A DNA stretch of 64,000 nt from Peronospora farinosa (taxonomy: Eukaryota; Oomycota; Peronosporomycetes; Peronosporales; Peronosporaceae): positions 248,001 to 312,000 of the forward strand of contig CANTFK010000899.1 of the NCBI GenBank assembly GCA_947646735.1. The letters run 5' to 3'. Below, in pieces: positions 11,989 through 23,936 of this stretch (position 1 is its first letter; every line of letters begins with the position of its first letter). Below the pieces are notes generated by a model, which was not told the origin of the DNA, ran no database searches, and saw nothing but the letters and a program-made list of their open reading frames with translations. Made by a program: the position numbers and the translations under genes.

Positions 11989-12758
11989 ATGCGTCTCCAA
12001 TGCACCAAATTGCTTGTTGCAGCTATCGTCCTTGCCGGCACTGACGTCTTGGCCGCTACTAATGTGAAGCCGATACAGGCAGGCGACGCATCTACATAAA
12101 GACTTTTAAGATCGAAGACATCAGTGGACGTCGATGGTGAAGAGAGGGAGATGCCTTTGACTTTCCTTGACACTCTCATGTCGATAATAAAAAATCCAAT
12201 CGAGGGGAACCGAATTAAATTTTTTTAAATACATAAAGCTGAAGAAGACTTTAAGAACATGACCAAGCCGTAAGACTTTGGATGAACCCTCATTTAACGA
12301 GGTATATAGGTGGTGAGGAAATGTGGCCGAGTACAATAAACGATGCTTCAAAAAAGCACCGGCTATAATACCTATCCGTTTTTTAATAATACTTTTTAAT
12401 GACGAAGAGATCATGAAAAAATTGATATCGAAAAAAGCTCTAAAAATCTCGATATACACATGCTTAAGGAAATGAAGAAACAAGATAAACGCATTGATTA
12501 TGTCAAGATGCTCGAGAAAGCGGTAGTAGAAAAGAGAATAGCAGAGATCGAAGCTAAGAAAGTTAATGTCGATGAAGAGTTAGCGAAGGTCTAAAAAAAT
12601 CGTTGGGTTACGCTGTACAAATAGAGGTTACAGACACTATTGAAAGGGTCAAGAAGAAACGTTTAATATTGTCAGCAATAAGGAAAAAGAAAAAGAGCAA
12701 ATTTAAGAAGCATTTAGAGAAATTAGTTATCCCCACAAACATAAAACCTGTCGATCAG
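11989..12758 (+). pseudogene. RxLR/dEER-type effector pseudogene, array copy 3
   Basis: Same codon-37 stop before RLLR as the other copies. It also carries the 25-base insertion at 12,204-12,228, which shifts the frame after the EER motif. Confidence 0.8.
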
Positions 12759-13202
12759 CAATATTTTTGGCATATCGACTGTTTGGAGGTGTCACATGTT
12801 CTTACTGTCTTAACTCTTAAGTCGCTGTGTACAGTTAGAATTCAGTAGTGTACTAGAGTCTTTGTGCAAAGCTGGTGGTACGATTGATTGACACGGTAGT
12901 GTTGGCTTTCGCCACGATGAGCTTTCGATGCAACGACTATTGGTTTTGAAGGTGTCTGTTGTACCTCCTTCAGAAGGATTTACACAGGGAAAAGTTTACA
13001 TATGCATTACGTGACAAATTTTCACAGACCTGATCAATTGCGCAACTTTGCAGTAAATCGCAAAATGAGGGCAGCACAATAAGAATTGACAGGGTAAAAA
13101 ACATGCTGCTATAAATAGTACCTGTCGAGCCGAAATAGTACATTTCAGCGCTAGGAGCGATACTAATTCAGATGCAATGTAGACGAACAATTCGAAAGAG
13201 GC

Positions 13203-16080
13203 TGCCACGTACTACGCAAGCACACACCTTCGAGCAGCGTGAGGAAGCGGTTATACCGTCTTACCTCCGCGTGCGGTGGTGGGGGTGTTGTTTGGCGCTA
13301 AAGCGCAGTACCAACTGCTACCGGTCGCTTTAAGCGACCCGCGCAACGAACTTCTATGACAAGAGCTCCACTAACGACACGCAGAAGCTTATTTTGCTTC
13401 TCGTGCGCAGTGAGTGTGATGTAGCAACTTCATGACTGACTTCTATTTAATCGGAATAATCAAATAAAAATCTAACTACTGATTGGTTTAAATGTAAAGA
13501 TCGGATACGCGTTTCTTTAGAGGCGTATCCCTACGTGCGAGCTTAAATAAATTTAAGTTTGCCGATGACGTCCGTCTGAAGCGTTACCATGACGCCTAGT
13601 CCCACCTGGGCGTCATCCTCGTTGAATGTGAATCCATCCATGGATATCACATTTACGAGGGTGGGTCACATTCATGTGCCTCACCCAAGTGGGAGGTCTA
13701 AGGTGCCATGTACCATTTTAGACCTATCATATACTTAACGGACTCGTGTAACTATTGGTCCGTTACACGGAAACTACAACAAATATTGAGTTTAATGTCT
13801 TCAAAAATGTATAAACTGGACTTTTTCTGTCACTTCCATAGAGTAATAAAGTGTTGTTTATACATGTGTCACCGATCGTTTGTTTAATGTTTGTGTTTTG
13901 GCTTTGTAAGCGACGGAGAGGATAATTTGTACCAAGAGCTCTCCAGTAAAGAATAGGTATCGACCGCCCTGTGTTGAAGGGTGAGTGCTTGCAAACTCCT
14001 TTACTGCTCAAACATGTCGTCAAATGAAAAGCCCATCCTATGGACGCTTCAGATTCTTAATCTGCGGCTGACAGTAAGCCGGCTGTCTGGCGTCATGCCC
14101 GTGCACATCTTCGGGATTTAACTGGATCCTAACACATTATTACATTCATCTGTATGTCAACTAAACGCGCTTCGCCGATTGGGCACGGTCCAAAACTCCA
14201 TTTGTGACACGGTCATCACGATTAACAAATATTCCAGTCATGATAAGCTGTATTTCGTAAATTTGCAGCGGATGCTCGCTAAAGTACCCGACCTGGCGCT
14301 TTATGATTAGTTCGTCGCAGGCGGTGTTCGTCCCACTTGATTACGCCCACGCCAGTTCAAGGGGAATTGATGTCGCGGGCGCGCACCGGCTACTTTCATT
14401 CCATCGCTTTGCATGAGGGAGCTGTATGAACCTACTGACGAGCCACTTCGCGAAATTTCCTTTGTTAAAAATATAATCTTTCTGTGTGCATCATCGGCTT
14501 TGACATTACAATCGCGTCAAGCCTTCCTCGCTTCGGCCGCTTTCGAGGTTTCGGATACCCTCATGTATAGTGATGATAGCGATAGATCATCGGCTGTCCT
14601 ATCCTTGGCCTAGCCACGATCTTTTGTAAACTCTCTTTCTGCATCTCTGCGCACGTCTCTGCATTGATTTATTGCACACGCAAGCGCCCCTTTCCCAACT
14701 ACCTTCTTCGGTTGTGAGGTCTTTCTAACTTGCTGTTATTTCTTCGCACATAGACCCGGCGTTTATCTTGGGATCGGTATCCACACATTCCTCTCAACTA
14801 TTTCTCCGGTCCGTAAACCAGTGCTCATTTCCCTTTTCATCCATAAGTGCTTAAGGTCTACCGACTATCTCTACCGACTATCAACAGAGTGATGCGTCTC
14901 CAATGCACCAAATTGCTTGTTGCAGCTATCGTCCTTGCCGGCACTGACGTCTTGGCCGCTACTAATGTGAAGCCGATACAGGCAGGCGACGCATCTACAT
15001 AAAGACTTTTAAGATCGAAGACATCAGTGGACGTCGATGGTGAAGAGAGGGAGATGCCTTTGACTTTCCTTGACACTCTCATGTCGATAATAAAAAATCC
15101 AATCGAATACATAAAGCTGAAGAAGACTTTAAGAACATGACCAAGCCGTAAGACTTTGGATGAACCCTCATTTAACGAGGTATATAGGTGGTGAGGAAAT
15201 GTGGCCGAGTACAATAAACGATGCTTCAAAAAAGCACCGGCTATAATACCTATCCGTTTTTTAATAATACTTTTTAATGACGAAGAGATCATGAAAAAAT
15301 TGATATCGAAAAAAGCTCTAAAAATCTCGATATACACATGCTTAAGGAAATGAAGAAACAAGATAAACGCATTGATTATGTCAAGATGCTCGAGAAAGCG
15401 GTAGTAGAAAAGAGAATAGCAGAGATCGAAGCTAAGAAAGTTAATGTCGATGAAGAGTTAGCGAAGGTCTAAAAAAATCGTTGGGTTACGCTGTACAAAT
15501 AGAGGTTACAGACACTATTGAAAGGGTCAAGAAGAAACGTTTAATATTGTCAGCAATAAGGAAAAAGAAAAAGAGCAAATTTAAGAAGCATTTAGAGAAA
15601 TTAGTTATCCCCACAAACATAAAACCTGTCGATCAGCAATATTTTTGGCATATCGACTGTTTGGAGGTGTCACATGTTCTTACTGTCTTAACTCTTAAGT
15701 CGCTGTGTACAGTTAGAATTCAGTAGTGTACTAGAGTCTTTGTGCAAAGCTGGTGGTACGATTGATTGACACGGTAGTGTTGGCTTTCGCCACGATGAGC
15801 TTTCGATGCAACGACTATTGGTTTTGAAGGTGTCTGTTGTACCTCCTTCAGAAGGATTTACACAGGGAAAAGTTTACATATGCATTACGTGACAAATTTT
15901 CACAGACCTGATCAATTGCGCAACTTTGCAGTAAATCGCAAAATGAGGGCAGCACAATAAGAATTGACAGGGTAAAAAACATGCTGCTATAAATAGTACC
16001 TGTCGAGCCGAAATAGTACATTTCAGCGCTAGGAGCGATACTAATTCAGATGCAATGTAGACGAACAATTCGAAAGAGGC
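13203..16080. repeat. Array unit 4
   Basis: A complete 2,878-base unit, LTR at 13,203-13,767. It shares the LTR variants near 13,650 and 13,681 with units 5 and 6, which group together. Near 14,164 it reads CTAAACG, like unit 6, where units 3 and 5 read CTAAGCG. Confidence 0.9.
14892..15636 (+). pseudogene. RxLR/dEER-type effector pseudogene, array copy 4
   Basis: Same broken layout: signal peptide, TAA at codon 37, then in-frame RLLR and EER. No private lesion noticed. Confidence 0.8.
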
Positions 16081-18958
16081 TGCCACGTACTACGCAAGCA
16101 CACACCTTCGAGCAGCGTGAGGAAGCGGTTATACCGTCTTACCTCCGCGTGCGGTGGTGGGGGTGTTGTTTGGCGCTAAAGCGCAGTACCAACTGCTACC
16201 GGTCGCTTTAAGCGACCCGCGCAACGAACTTCTATGACAAGAGCTCCACTAACGACACGCAGAAGCTTATTTTGCTTCTCGTGCGCAGTGAGTGTGATGT
16301 AGCAACTTCATGACTGACTTCTATTTAATCGGAATAATCAAATAAAAATCTAACTACTGATTGGTTTAAATGTAAAGATCGGATACGCGTTTCTTTAGAG
16401 GCGTATCCCTACGTGCGAGCTTAAATAAATTTAAGTTTGCCGATGACGTCCGTCTGAAGCGTTACCATGACGCCTAGTCCCACCTGGGCGTCATCCTCGT
16501 TGAATGTGAATCCATCCATGGATATCACATTTACGAGGGTGGGTCACATTCATGTGCCTCACCCAAGTGGGAGGTCTAAGGTGCCATGTACCATTTTAGA
16601 CCTATCATATACTTAACGGACTCGTGTAACTATTGGTCCGTTACACGGAAACTACAACAAATATTGAGTTTAATGTCTTCAAAAATGTATAAACTGGACT
16701 TTTTCTGTCACTTCCATAGAGTAATAAAGTGTTGTTTATACATGTGTCACCGATCGTTTGTTTAATGTTTGTGTTTTGGCTTTGTAAGCGACGGAGAGGA
16801 TAATTTGTACCAAGAGCTCTCCAGTAAAGAATAGGTATCGACCGCCCTGTGTTGAAGGGTGAGTGCTTGCAAACTCCTTTACTGCTCAAACATGTCGTCA
16901 AATGAAAAGCCCATCCTATGGACGCTTCAGATTCTTAATCTGCGGCTGACAGTAAGCCGGCTGTCTGGCGTCATGCCCGTGCACATCTTCGGGATTTAAC
17001 TGGATCCTAACACATTATTACATTCATCTGTATGTCAACTAAGCGCGCTTCGCCGATTGGGCACGGTCCAAAACTCCATTTGTGACACGGTCATCACGAT
17101 TAACAAATATTCCAGTCATGATAAGCTGTATTTCGTAAATTTGCAGCGGATGCTCGCTAAAGTACCCGACCTGGCGCTTTATGATTAGTTCGTCGCAGGC
17201 GGTGTTCGTCCCACTTGATTACGCCCACGCCAGTTCAAGGGGAATTGATGTCGCGGGCGCGCACCGGCTACTTTCATTCCATCGCTTTGCATGAGGGAGC
17301 TGTATGAACCTACTGACGAGCCACTTCGCGAAATTTCCTTTGTTAAAAATATAATCTTTCTGTGTGCATCATCGGCTTTGACATTACAATCGCGTCAAGC
17401 CTTCCTCGCTTCGGCCGCTTTCGAGGTTTCGGATACCCTCATGTATAGTGATGATAGCGATAGATCATCGGCTGTCCTATCCTTGGCCTAGCCACGATCT
17501 TTTGTAAACTCTCTTTCTGCATCTCTGCGCACGTCTCTGCATTGATTTATTGCACACGCAAGCGCCCCTTTCCCAACTACCTTCTTCGGTTGTGAGGTCT
17601 TTCTAACTTGCTGTTATTTCTTCGCACATAGACCCGGCGTTTATCTTGGGATCGGTATCCACACATTCCTCTCAACTATTTCTCCGGTCCGTAAACCAGT
17701 GCTCATTTCCCTTTTCATCCATAAGTGCTTAAGGTCTACCGACTATCTCTACCGACTATCAACAGAGTGATGCGTCTCCAATGCACCAAATTGCTTGTTG
17801 CAGCTATCGTCCTTGCCGGCACTGACGTCTTGGCCGCTACTAATGTGAAGCCGATACAGGCAGGCGACGCATCTACATAAAGACTTTTAAGATCGAAGAC
17901 ATCAGTGGACGTCGATGGTGAAGAGAGGGAGATGCCTTTGACTTTCCTTGACACTCTCATGTCGATAATAAAAAATCCAATCGAATACATAAAGCTGAAG
18001 AAGACTTTAAGAACATGACCAAGCCGTAAGACTTTGGATGAACCCTCATTTAACGAGGTATATAGGTGGTGAGGAAATGTGGCCGAGTACAATAAACGAT
18101 GCTTCAAAAAAGCACCGGCTATAATACCTATCCGTTTTTTAATAATACTTTTTAATGACGAAGAGATCATGAAAAAATTGATATCGAAAAAAGCTCTAAA
18201 AATCTCGATATACACATGCTTAAGGAAATGAAGAAACAAGATAAACGCATTGATTATGTCAAGATGCTCGAGAAAGCGGTAGTAGAAAAGAGAATAGCAG
18301 AGATCGAAGCTAAGAAAGTTAATGTCGATGAAGAGTTAGCGAAGGTCTAAAAAAATCGTTGGGTTACGCTGTACAAATAGAGGTTACAGACACTATTGAA
18401 AGGGTCAAGAAGAAACGTTTAATATTGTCAGCAATAAGGAAAAAGAAAAAGAGCAAATTTAAGAAGCATTTAGAGAAATTAGTTATCCCCACAAACATAA
18501 AACCTGTCGATCAGCAATATTTTTGGCATATCGACTGTTTGGAGGTGTCACATGTTCTTACTGTCTTAACTCTTAAGTCGCTGTGTACAGTTAGAATTCA
18601 GTAGTGTACTAGAGTCTTTGTGCAAAGCTGGTGGTACGATTGATTGACACGGTAGTGTTGGCTTTCGCCACGATGAGCTTTCGATGCAACGACTATTGGT
18701 TTTGAAGGTGTCTGTTGTACCTCCTTCAGAAGGATTTACACAGGGAAAAGTTTACATATGCATTACGTGACAAATTTTCACAGACCTGATCAATTGCGCA
18801 ACTTTGCAGTAAATCGCAAAATGAGGGCAGCACAATAAGAATTGACAGGGTAAAAAACATGCTGCTATAAATAGTACCTGTCGAGCCGAAATAGTACATT
18901 TCAGCGCTAGGAGCGATACTAATTCAGATGCAATGTAGACGAACAATTCGAAAGAGGC
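16081..18958. repeat. Array unit 5
   Basis: A complete 2,878-base unit, LTR at 16,081-16,645. It reads CTAAGCG near 17,042, like unit 3. Confidence 0.9.
17770..18514 (+). pseudogene. RxLR/dEER-type effector pseudogene, array copy 5
   Basis: The last complete array copy before the interruption. It has the same codon-37 TAA followed by RLLR and EER in frame, and the same upstream initiator-like site. Confidence 0.8.
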
Positions 18959-20338
18959 TGCCACGTACTACGCAAGCACACACCTTCGAGCAGCGTGAGG
19001 AAGCGGTTATACCGTCTTACCTCCGCGTGCGGTGGTGGGGGTGTTGTTTGGCGCTAAAGCGCAGTACCAACTGCTACCGGTCGCTTTAAGCGACCCGCGC
19101 AACGAACTTCTATGACAAGAGCTCCACTAACGACACGCAGAAGCTTATTTTGCTTCTCGTGCGCAGTGAGTGTGATGTAGCAACTTCATGACTGACTTCT
19201 ATTTAATCGGAATAATCAAATAAAAATCTAACTACTGATTGGTTTAAATGTAAAGATCGGATACGCGTTTCTTTAGAGGCGTATCCCTACGTGCGAGCTT
19301 AAATAAATTTAAGTTTGCCGATGACGTCCGTCTGAAGCGTTACCATGACGCCTAGTCCCACCTGGGCGTCATCCTCGTTGAATGTGAATCCATCCATGGA
19401 TATCACATTTACGAGGGTGGGTCACATTCATGTGCCTCACCCAAGTGGGAGGTCTAAGGTGCCATGTACCATTTTAGACCTATCATATACTTAACGGACT
19501 CGTGTAACTATTGGTCCGTTACACGGAAACTACAACAAATATTGAGTTTAATGTCTTCAAAAATGTATAAACTGGACTTTTTCTGTCACTTCCATAGAGT
19601 AATAAAGTGTTGTTTATACATGTGTCACCGAGCGTTTGTTTAATGTTTGTGTTTTGGCTTTGTAAGCGACGGAGAGGATAATTTGTACCAAGAGCTCTCC
19701 AGTAAAGAATAGGTATCGACCGCCCTGTGTTGAAGGGTGAGTGCTTGCAAACTCCTTTACTGCTCAAACATGTCGTCAAATGAAAAGCCCATCCTATGGA
19801 CGCTTCAGATTCTTAATCTGCGGCTGACAGTAAGCCGGCTGTCTGGCGTCATGCCCGTGCACATCTTCGGGATTTAACTGGATCCTAACACATTATTACA
19901 TTCATCTGTATGTCAACTAAACGCGCTTCGCCGATTGGGCACGGTCCAAAACTCCATTTGTGACACGGTCATCACGATTAACAAATATTCCAGTCATGAT
20001 AAGCTGTATTTCGTAAATTTGCAGCGGATGCTCGCTAAAGTACCCGACCTGGCGCTTTATGATTAGTTCGTCGCAGGCGGTGTTCGTCCCACTTGATTAC
20101 GCCCACGCCAGTTCAAGGGGAATTGATGTCGCGGGCGCGCACCGGCTACTTTCATTCCATCGCTTTGCATGAGGGAGCTGTATGAACCTACTGACGAGCC
20201 ACTTCGCGAAATTTCCTTTGTTAAAAATATAATCTTTCTGTGTGCATCATCGGCTTTGACATTACAATCGCGTCAAGCCTTCCTCGCTTCGGCCGCTTTC
20301 GAGGTTTCGGATAATAACGTGCACAGTGATGATGGCTT
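18959..20338. repeat. Array unit 6, left part, interrupted by a retroelement
   Basis: The LTR (18,959-19,523) and about 0.8 kb of the segment match units 4 and 5 nearly perfectly to about 20,312 and weakly to about 20,337. The sequence then enters the retroelement LTR. The part that should follow, including the effector gene, is found at about 30,490-31,923. A private T-to-G change lies near 19,631. Confidence 0.9.
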
Positions 20339-20797
20339 TGACGGGGTAATCCCGTTACATAATGTTGATACTAACAATACGTGTTAATCAGAATACTATT
20401 ATAACTAATAATATTTGTAAGAAATACCTTTTCCCAAGTAAATTGGTCCCTGCATCTCGTTGAAGTTGGAGTTTCCCTCTAACTGCTAAATATAGGCCAA
20501 TATATCAGCCAGGGTGCTGGCAATGACCGATAGACGCGCGCAATGAATTGAGGGTACGTTGTCAACATACATAGTAGCAATTTAGTGTAGTTAAGACAAG
20601 GTTATTTACAAATTAGTTTTATTAGATAGTTTAACTAAATTACATACAGTTCTCATTTTCTCTACTTCTAAGCGTGTTGTCTAGAAGTAAAGCTCCCTCT
20701 GTCTCTTTGTGTAAGAGAGATTCGAAGGCACCTGCTTTCACTGTTATCAGTGAAGGTTGATTATACATAAGTATAATGAAGAGGGTTCCCTATTACG
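20339..20797 (+). repeat. 5' LTR of the rearranged gypsy element
   Basis: It starts TGACGGGG, and its first 21 bases form an inverted repeat ending CCCGTTACA. From 20,444 it shares about 340 bases with 30,149-30,490 in the same orientation (the block starting TGGTCCCTGC). Its first 90 bases match the minus-strand LTR start at 23,930-23,850. The right boundary near TATTAC at about 20,797 is approximate. Confidence 0.65.
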
Positions 20798-20949
20798 CCT
20801 GCTAGGAATTCGTGGTCCGTTCAACGACCACCGTACCATCCGCTATGGAATCAGCGGGTGATGAACGTCATCAGGCAACGCGTGATGATTTCCAAATTTG
20901 AGTGATCTCGAATGGAATGCGGTTCAGAGTATGGCTTAAACCATCGGCA

Positions 20950-21990
20950 ACTCTGCCGTTGGTGACATGTTGCTCTCTTTTAGCGGAGACGAACAACATG
21001 CAACCATCATTAAGTTCATACAACACGGACTTGACGAAGTCGTTAAGAAGCTCACCTTGCTACAGGAGCAAGGTTCTCAACAGTTTAAACTGTTGAGAGA
21101 ACAAGGCTATCAACAAGTTGACTTGTTGATGCAGCAGGTTGCTCAACAGAATGAATTGTTGAGACAACATCAGGCTAGTGCTGCTGCTGCCGGGTCGACA
21201 CATATTTGTCGACCCGAGTCCTTGTAGATAAATGTCTTCAATTACAAGGCAGTCGAAAGCGACTCCTTGTTGAAATGTTTCGTCGAACTCGACGATACCA
21301 TTGAGGCTCGTCGCATCGATGACGATGCGATGAGTATGTCGAGCTTGGCAGAACGTGCTAAATCCTGGGTCCTAGGACTCAAGCGGCATGACCATTACGT
21401 TTTCTTATTGTATGATGTCGTCAAGGCGCGGCTCAAACACACGTTTGAACTGTCTCGAGCCGAATTCAGGGATCGAGACAGGTTACTTGAACACATGCAG
21501 GTTCAAGTAACCTGCGTGTGTTCATCTATTGACGGATGGTCCTGTCAAGACCCATCTGTTTCGCTTGGAACTAGAATCTCTCGATCATGCGATCTCTGTA
21601 GCGGAATAAAATTAATTCAGCCTACAACAGGCTCATGTTCACTCGGGATCCTATCGTCCACCCTAAAGGCTGGAGGGACGAGGTTTAGAGTCAATGGACC
21701 TCTCCTATGTAGAGATCGAGCGACCTCGCTCTCCAGGATACAAGCGATTGCAAAAGTGCAATCTTTGCCAGAAGATGATTCACTACGCTTATGAGTTACA
21801 TGCCCCACGTCCAGTGTCTCGTAACTCTGGGAGTGAAGATCGTTCGTCTGCCAAGAAGGTCCAGAGACGTGGGTCCCACGTTTCTGCAAAATCGCAACAA
21901 CTTGGTGAACGATCAAAAAACGGTCGGGGTCAGTCGGGGCGTAGCGCCCTACTGATCCAGCAACGTCAAAAGAGCTCGAGAGACTCTTGA
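20950..21990 (+). pseudogene. gag remnant of the rearranged gypsy element
   Basis: Three plus-strand frames form the body of a Gag. At 20,967-21,227 there is a glutamine-rich coiled coil with repeated KLLREQGYQQ-like heptads. At 21,267-21,550 there is a capsid-like helical block (RAKSWVLGLKRHDH...FELSRAEFRDRDRLLEH). At 21,694-21,990 there is a nucleocapsid-like segment with CNLCQKM and a basic tail. Frames shift between the blocks. Confidence 0.65.
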
Positions 21991-22069
21991 CGAAGGTTGC
22001 TCCCAACATAGAGTCACTGTGTGTTGCCGCTCCTAGTGATGAGGTATCCCTCATCACTTTTAATGATCG

Positions 22070-22730
22070 AAGTGACAAAGAACATGTCACTTCGCGCCCT
22101 AGTTGACTGTGGGGCGTCGAACAACCTTTTTCGACGTCATTCACAAGATGATCGTAGGCTGAAATAACGTTGAGCGCGAGACCCCTCCAAATAAGATGAC
22201 GGGTGCGCCTTGCCACTGACGCATCCGTAACAGTAAATGAGTGTGTAGTGAGAATTCACTACAAGCTTGAATGTCAAGAGTATGATGATAGTTTCATTGT
22301 GCTCGATCTGGATAACAAATTTGATGTCATTCTAGAATTATCATGGCTTAGAAGGTACGAGCCATGGGTCAGCTGGCAGCATCAAACCGTGAAGATGCCT
22401 GCCGCTTGTTCATCAAATGGCCATCTGATGAACGTCGCGGAGCGTTCACAAGCGTGTGATTGTTCTGCGAGGGAGTGTGTTAGCCTCACTTGTGGCTCGG
22501 TCGTTAGTACGACTGCACAAGAACTCAGTGTGACAGACAGTCACACTGTGGAGCAAGCTGCTGGCGGCTGTGCACAAGCACAGGCAGAGCGGAAGGTCCA
22601 TCACTCGAGCAAGTCGAGTGGATCGGGACATGAATGCTCGCCTAGAGGGCAGCATTCACAGAAGAGCAAATTGGTTGTCCAGAAACGGCAACACGGTACT
22701 CCTAGATCAACTGGAGAGTTAATCATATAG
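22070..22730 (+). pseudogene. Retroelement aspartic protease remnant (rearranged element)
   Basis: Bases 22,085-22,130 encode an active-site-like stretch (LRALVDCGASNNLF), where the usual Asp-Ser-Gly reads Asp-Cys-Gly. The frame from 22,203 carries the second protease landmark (FDVILELSWLRRYEPWVSW). A stop between the two blocks breaks the gene. The downstream 22,450-22,730 part is a low-conservation linker. Confidence 0.7.
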
Positions 22731-22739
22731 GACCTTGAT

Positions 22740-23303
22740 GCTGTTGCGCAGCCACAGCTAGAGGAAGTCGATGGAACAAGTTCCATTGAGCCTGCGGGAA
22801 TAATACCCCCGGAAAAAATTACCGAAGAAACTAGGCTTCAGTGCCCTGAGGAAATAAGTCCCCAGGAAGTAATCGAGACGTTGAATGTCTTGGCTAGTGA
22901 CGGATCAAACGTAGGCGCTTGTACGCTTGATCTAATCGCGCCTCCGAAGTTAAACTCGGAGATAGCTAAGCTGCCTACGCTCGATCCCAAAAGGTTCTTG
23001 CGCGATATGCGTAGTGGAAAAGTCAAGAAGATCTGCGTTCTCGTCGCAGAGGACGAGTACGTGACTGACATTCGGTCACCAGCAGTATTTGCTGAGAACG
23101 AACGGGTTAACATTAGCTCATCAATGGACGAAAAGGTCCTTGATGAAAAGACTCGGATTGAGTGATACACATCGCAATCCTGGAAGTCATTGAAGTCAAA
23201 TTCTTTGTATTAAGATTTGTTTGAATATAAGGATGTATTCCCTGTATCCGTTCCGTGTGAGTAACCTAAGGATAAATGTACCCGACACGAGATCCACCTT
23301 GTC
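22740..23303 (+). pseudogene. Pre-RT linker and start of reverse transcriptase (rearranged element)
   Basis: The frame at 22,881-23,165 ends with a conserved pre-RT block (SSSMDEKVLDEKTRIE). After it, bases 23,200-23,303 read, with stops, DLFEYKDVFPVSVPCE and PKDKCTRHEIHLV, the N-terminal RT motif. Homology ends abruptly after HEIHLV at about 23,303, and LTR-type sequence in opposite orientation begins. The missing next residues (TKYCV...) are on the minus strand at 29,577. Confidence 0.7.
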
Positions 23304-23930
23304 CGTCAGAACGACGGGAATACATTGACCTGCGAAATGAAAGTTACACATTGAACTTCGAAACGACAGGTACACATTGACCGAAGTCGACAGGTAGACC
23401 TTGACTTTCATGCATATTGACTTTGATACTTATAAATTTACCTGAATCAACCGGATATATTTAAAAGTAAGTGATGTGTCAACATACCGACCTTCATTGA
23501 CTTTCATACTTATTAATTTATTCAAGTCAATCTATACTCAAAGGAAAATAGTGGGCCTGTATAATTTCAGCAAAACTTTTTGGCTCCACGGCGGGTGAAC
23601 ACCCTGAATGGGACAATATGCTATCAGCGTAGAGTTCGCCTACCTATCTGTTAAAGCGGCGGACACACATCCTAGCAGCGTCGACCTCGCGCAGCGTTCC
23701 ATCTAAACAACATGATATTCTTAGTAAAAAATTAAACTATTATGTGTAGACTTCGCGTACTTAAATCGTCGGAATGACGGGTAAACACCCTCGCAAAGTG
23801 CTGCGTTAAAAGATGCTAAATATATCCACCGTCGGAACGACGGGTAAACACCCTAGTATTATTAGTTATAATATTCTTGTTGACACTTATTGTTAGTGTC
23901 AATATTATGTAACGGGCTTATTCCGCTACA
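23304..23930 (-). repeat. LTR start with upstream polypurine tract, minus strand
   Basis: On the minus strand the run GGGGGG at 23,936-23,931 is followed directly by TGTAGCGG from 23,930, the expected polypurine tract and 3' LTR junction. The next 90 bases match the 5' LTR start at 20,339. Further in, the motif TACCCGTCGTTCCGACGG recurs three to four times at irregular spacing (near 23,590, 23,775, 23,840 and 23,310). Confidence 0.65.
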
Positions 23931-23936
23931 CCCCCC

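Larger units (their letters stand above)
10308..13202. repeat. Array unit 3, with a corrupted block and a 25-base insertion
   Basis: This unit is 2,895 bases long. Most of its LTR and the next stretch (10,418-10,945) is homopolymer noise, and 25 extra bases sit at 12,204-12,228 inside the pseudogene. Outside these two places it matches the other units closely. Confidence 0.85.
4554..20338. repeat. Tandem array of about 2,878-base units: LTR plus effector-pseudogene segment
   Basis: The sequence repeats head to tail with periods of 2,876, 2,878, 2,895, 2,878 and 2,878 bases. Each unit begins with the 563-565-base LTR and continues with about 2.3 kb holding one broken RxLR-type effector gene. 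Units differ at only a handful of positions, so the array is young or homogenised. Short open frames that recur in every unit (for example 66 and 81 codons on plus, 86, 167 and 70 codons on minus) show no family features and persist only because the units are nearly identical. The sixth unit is interrupted at about 20,338. Confidence 0.95.

Noticed and set aside
4554..20338. CRISPR-like or satellite array
   Set aside because: The period of about 2.9 kb, LTR content and eukaryotic gene remnants rule out CRISPR, and the unit contains a gene rather than satellite sequence.
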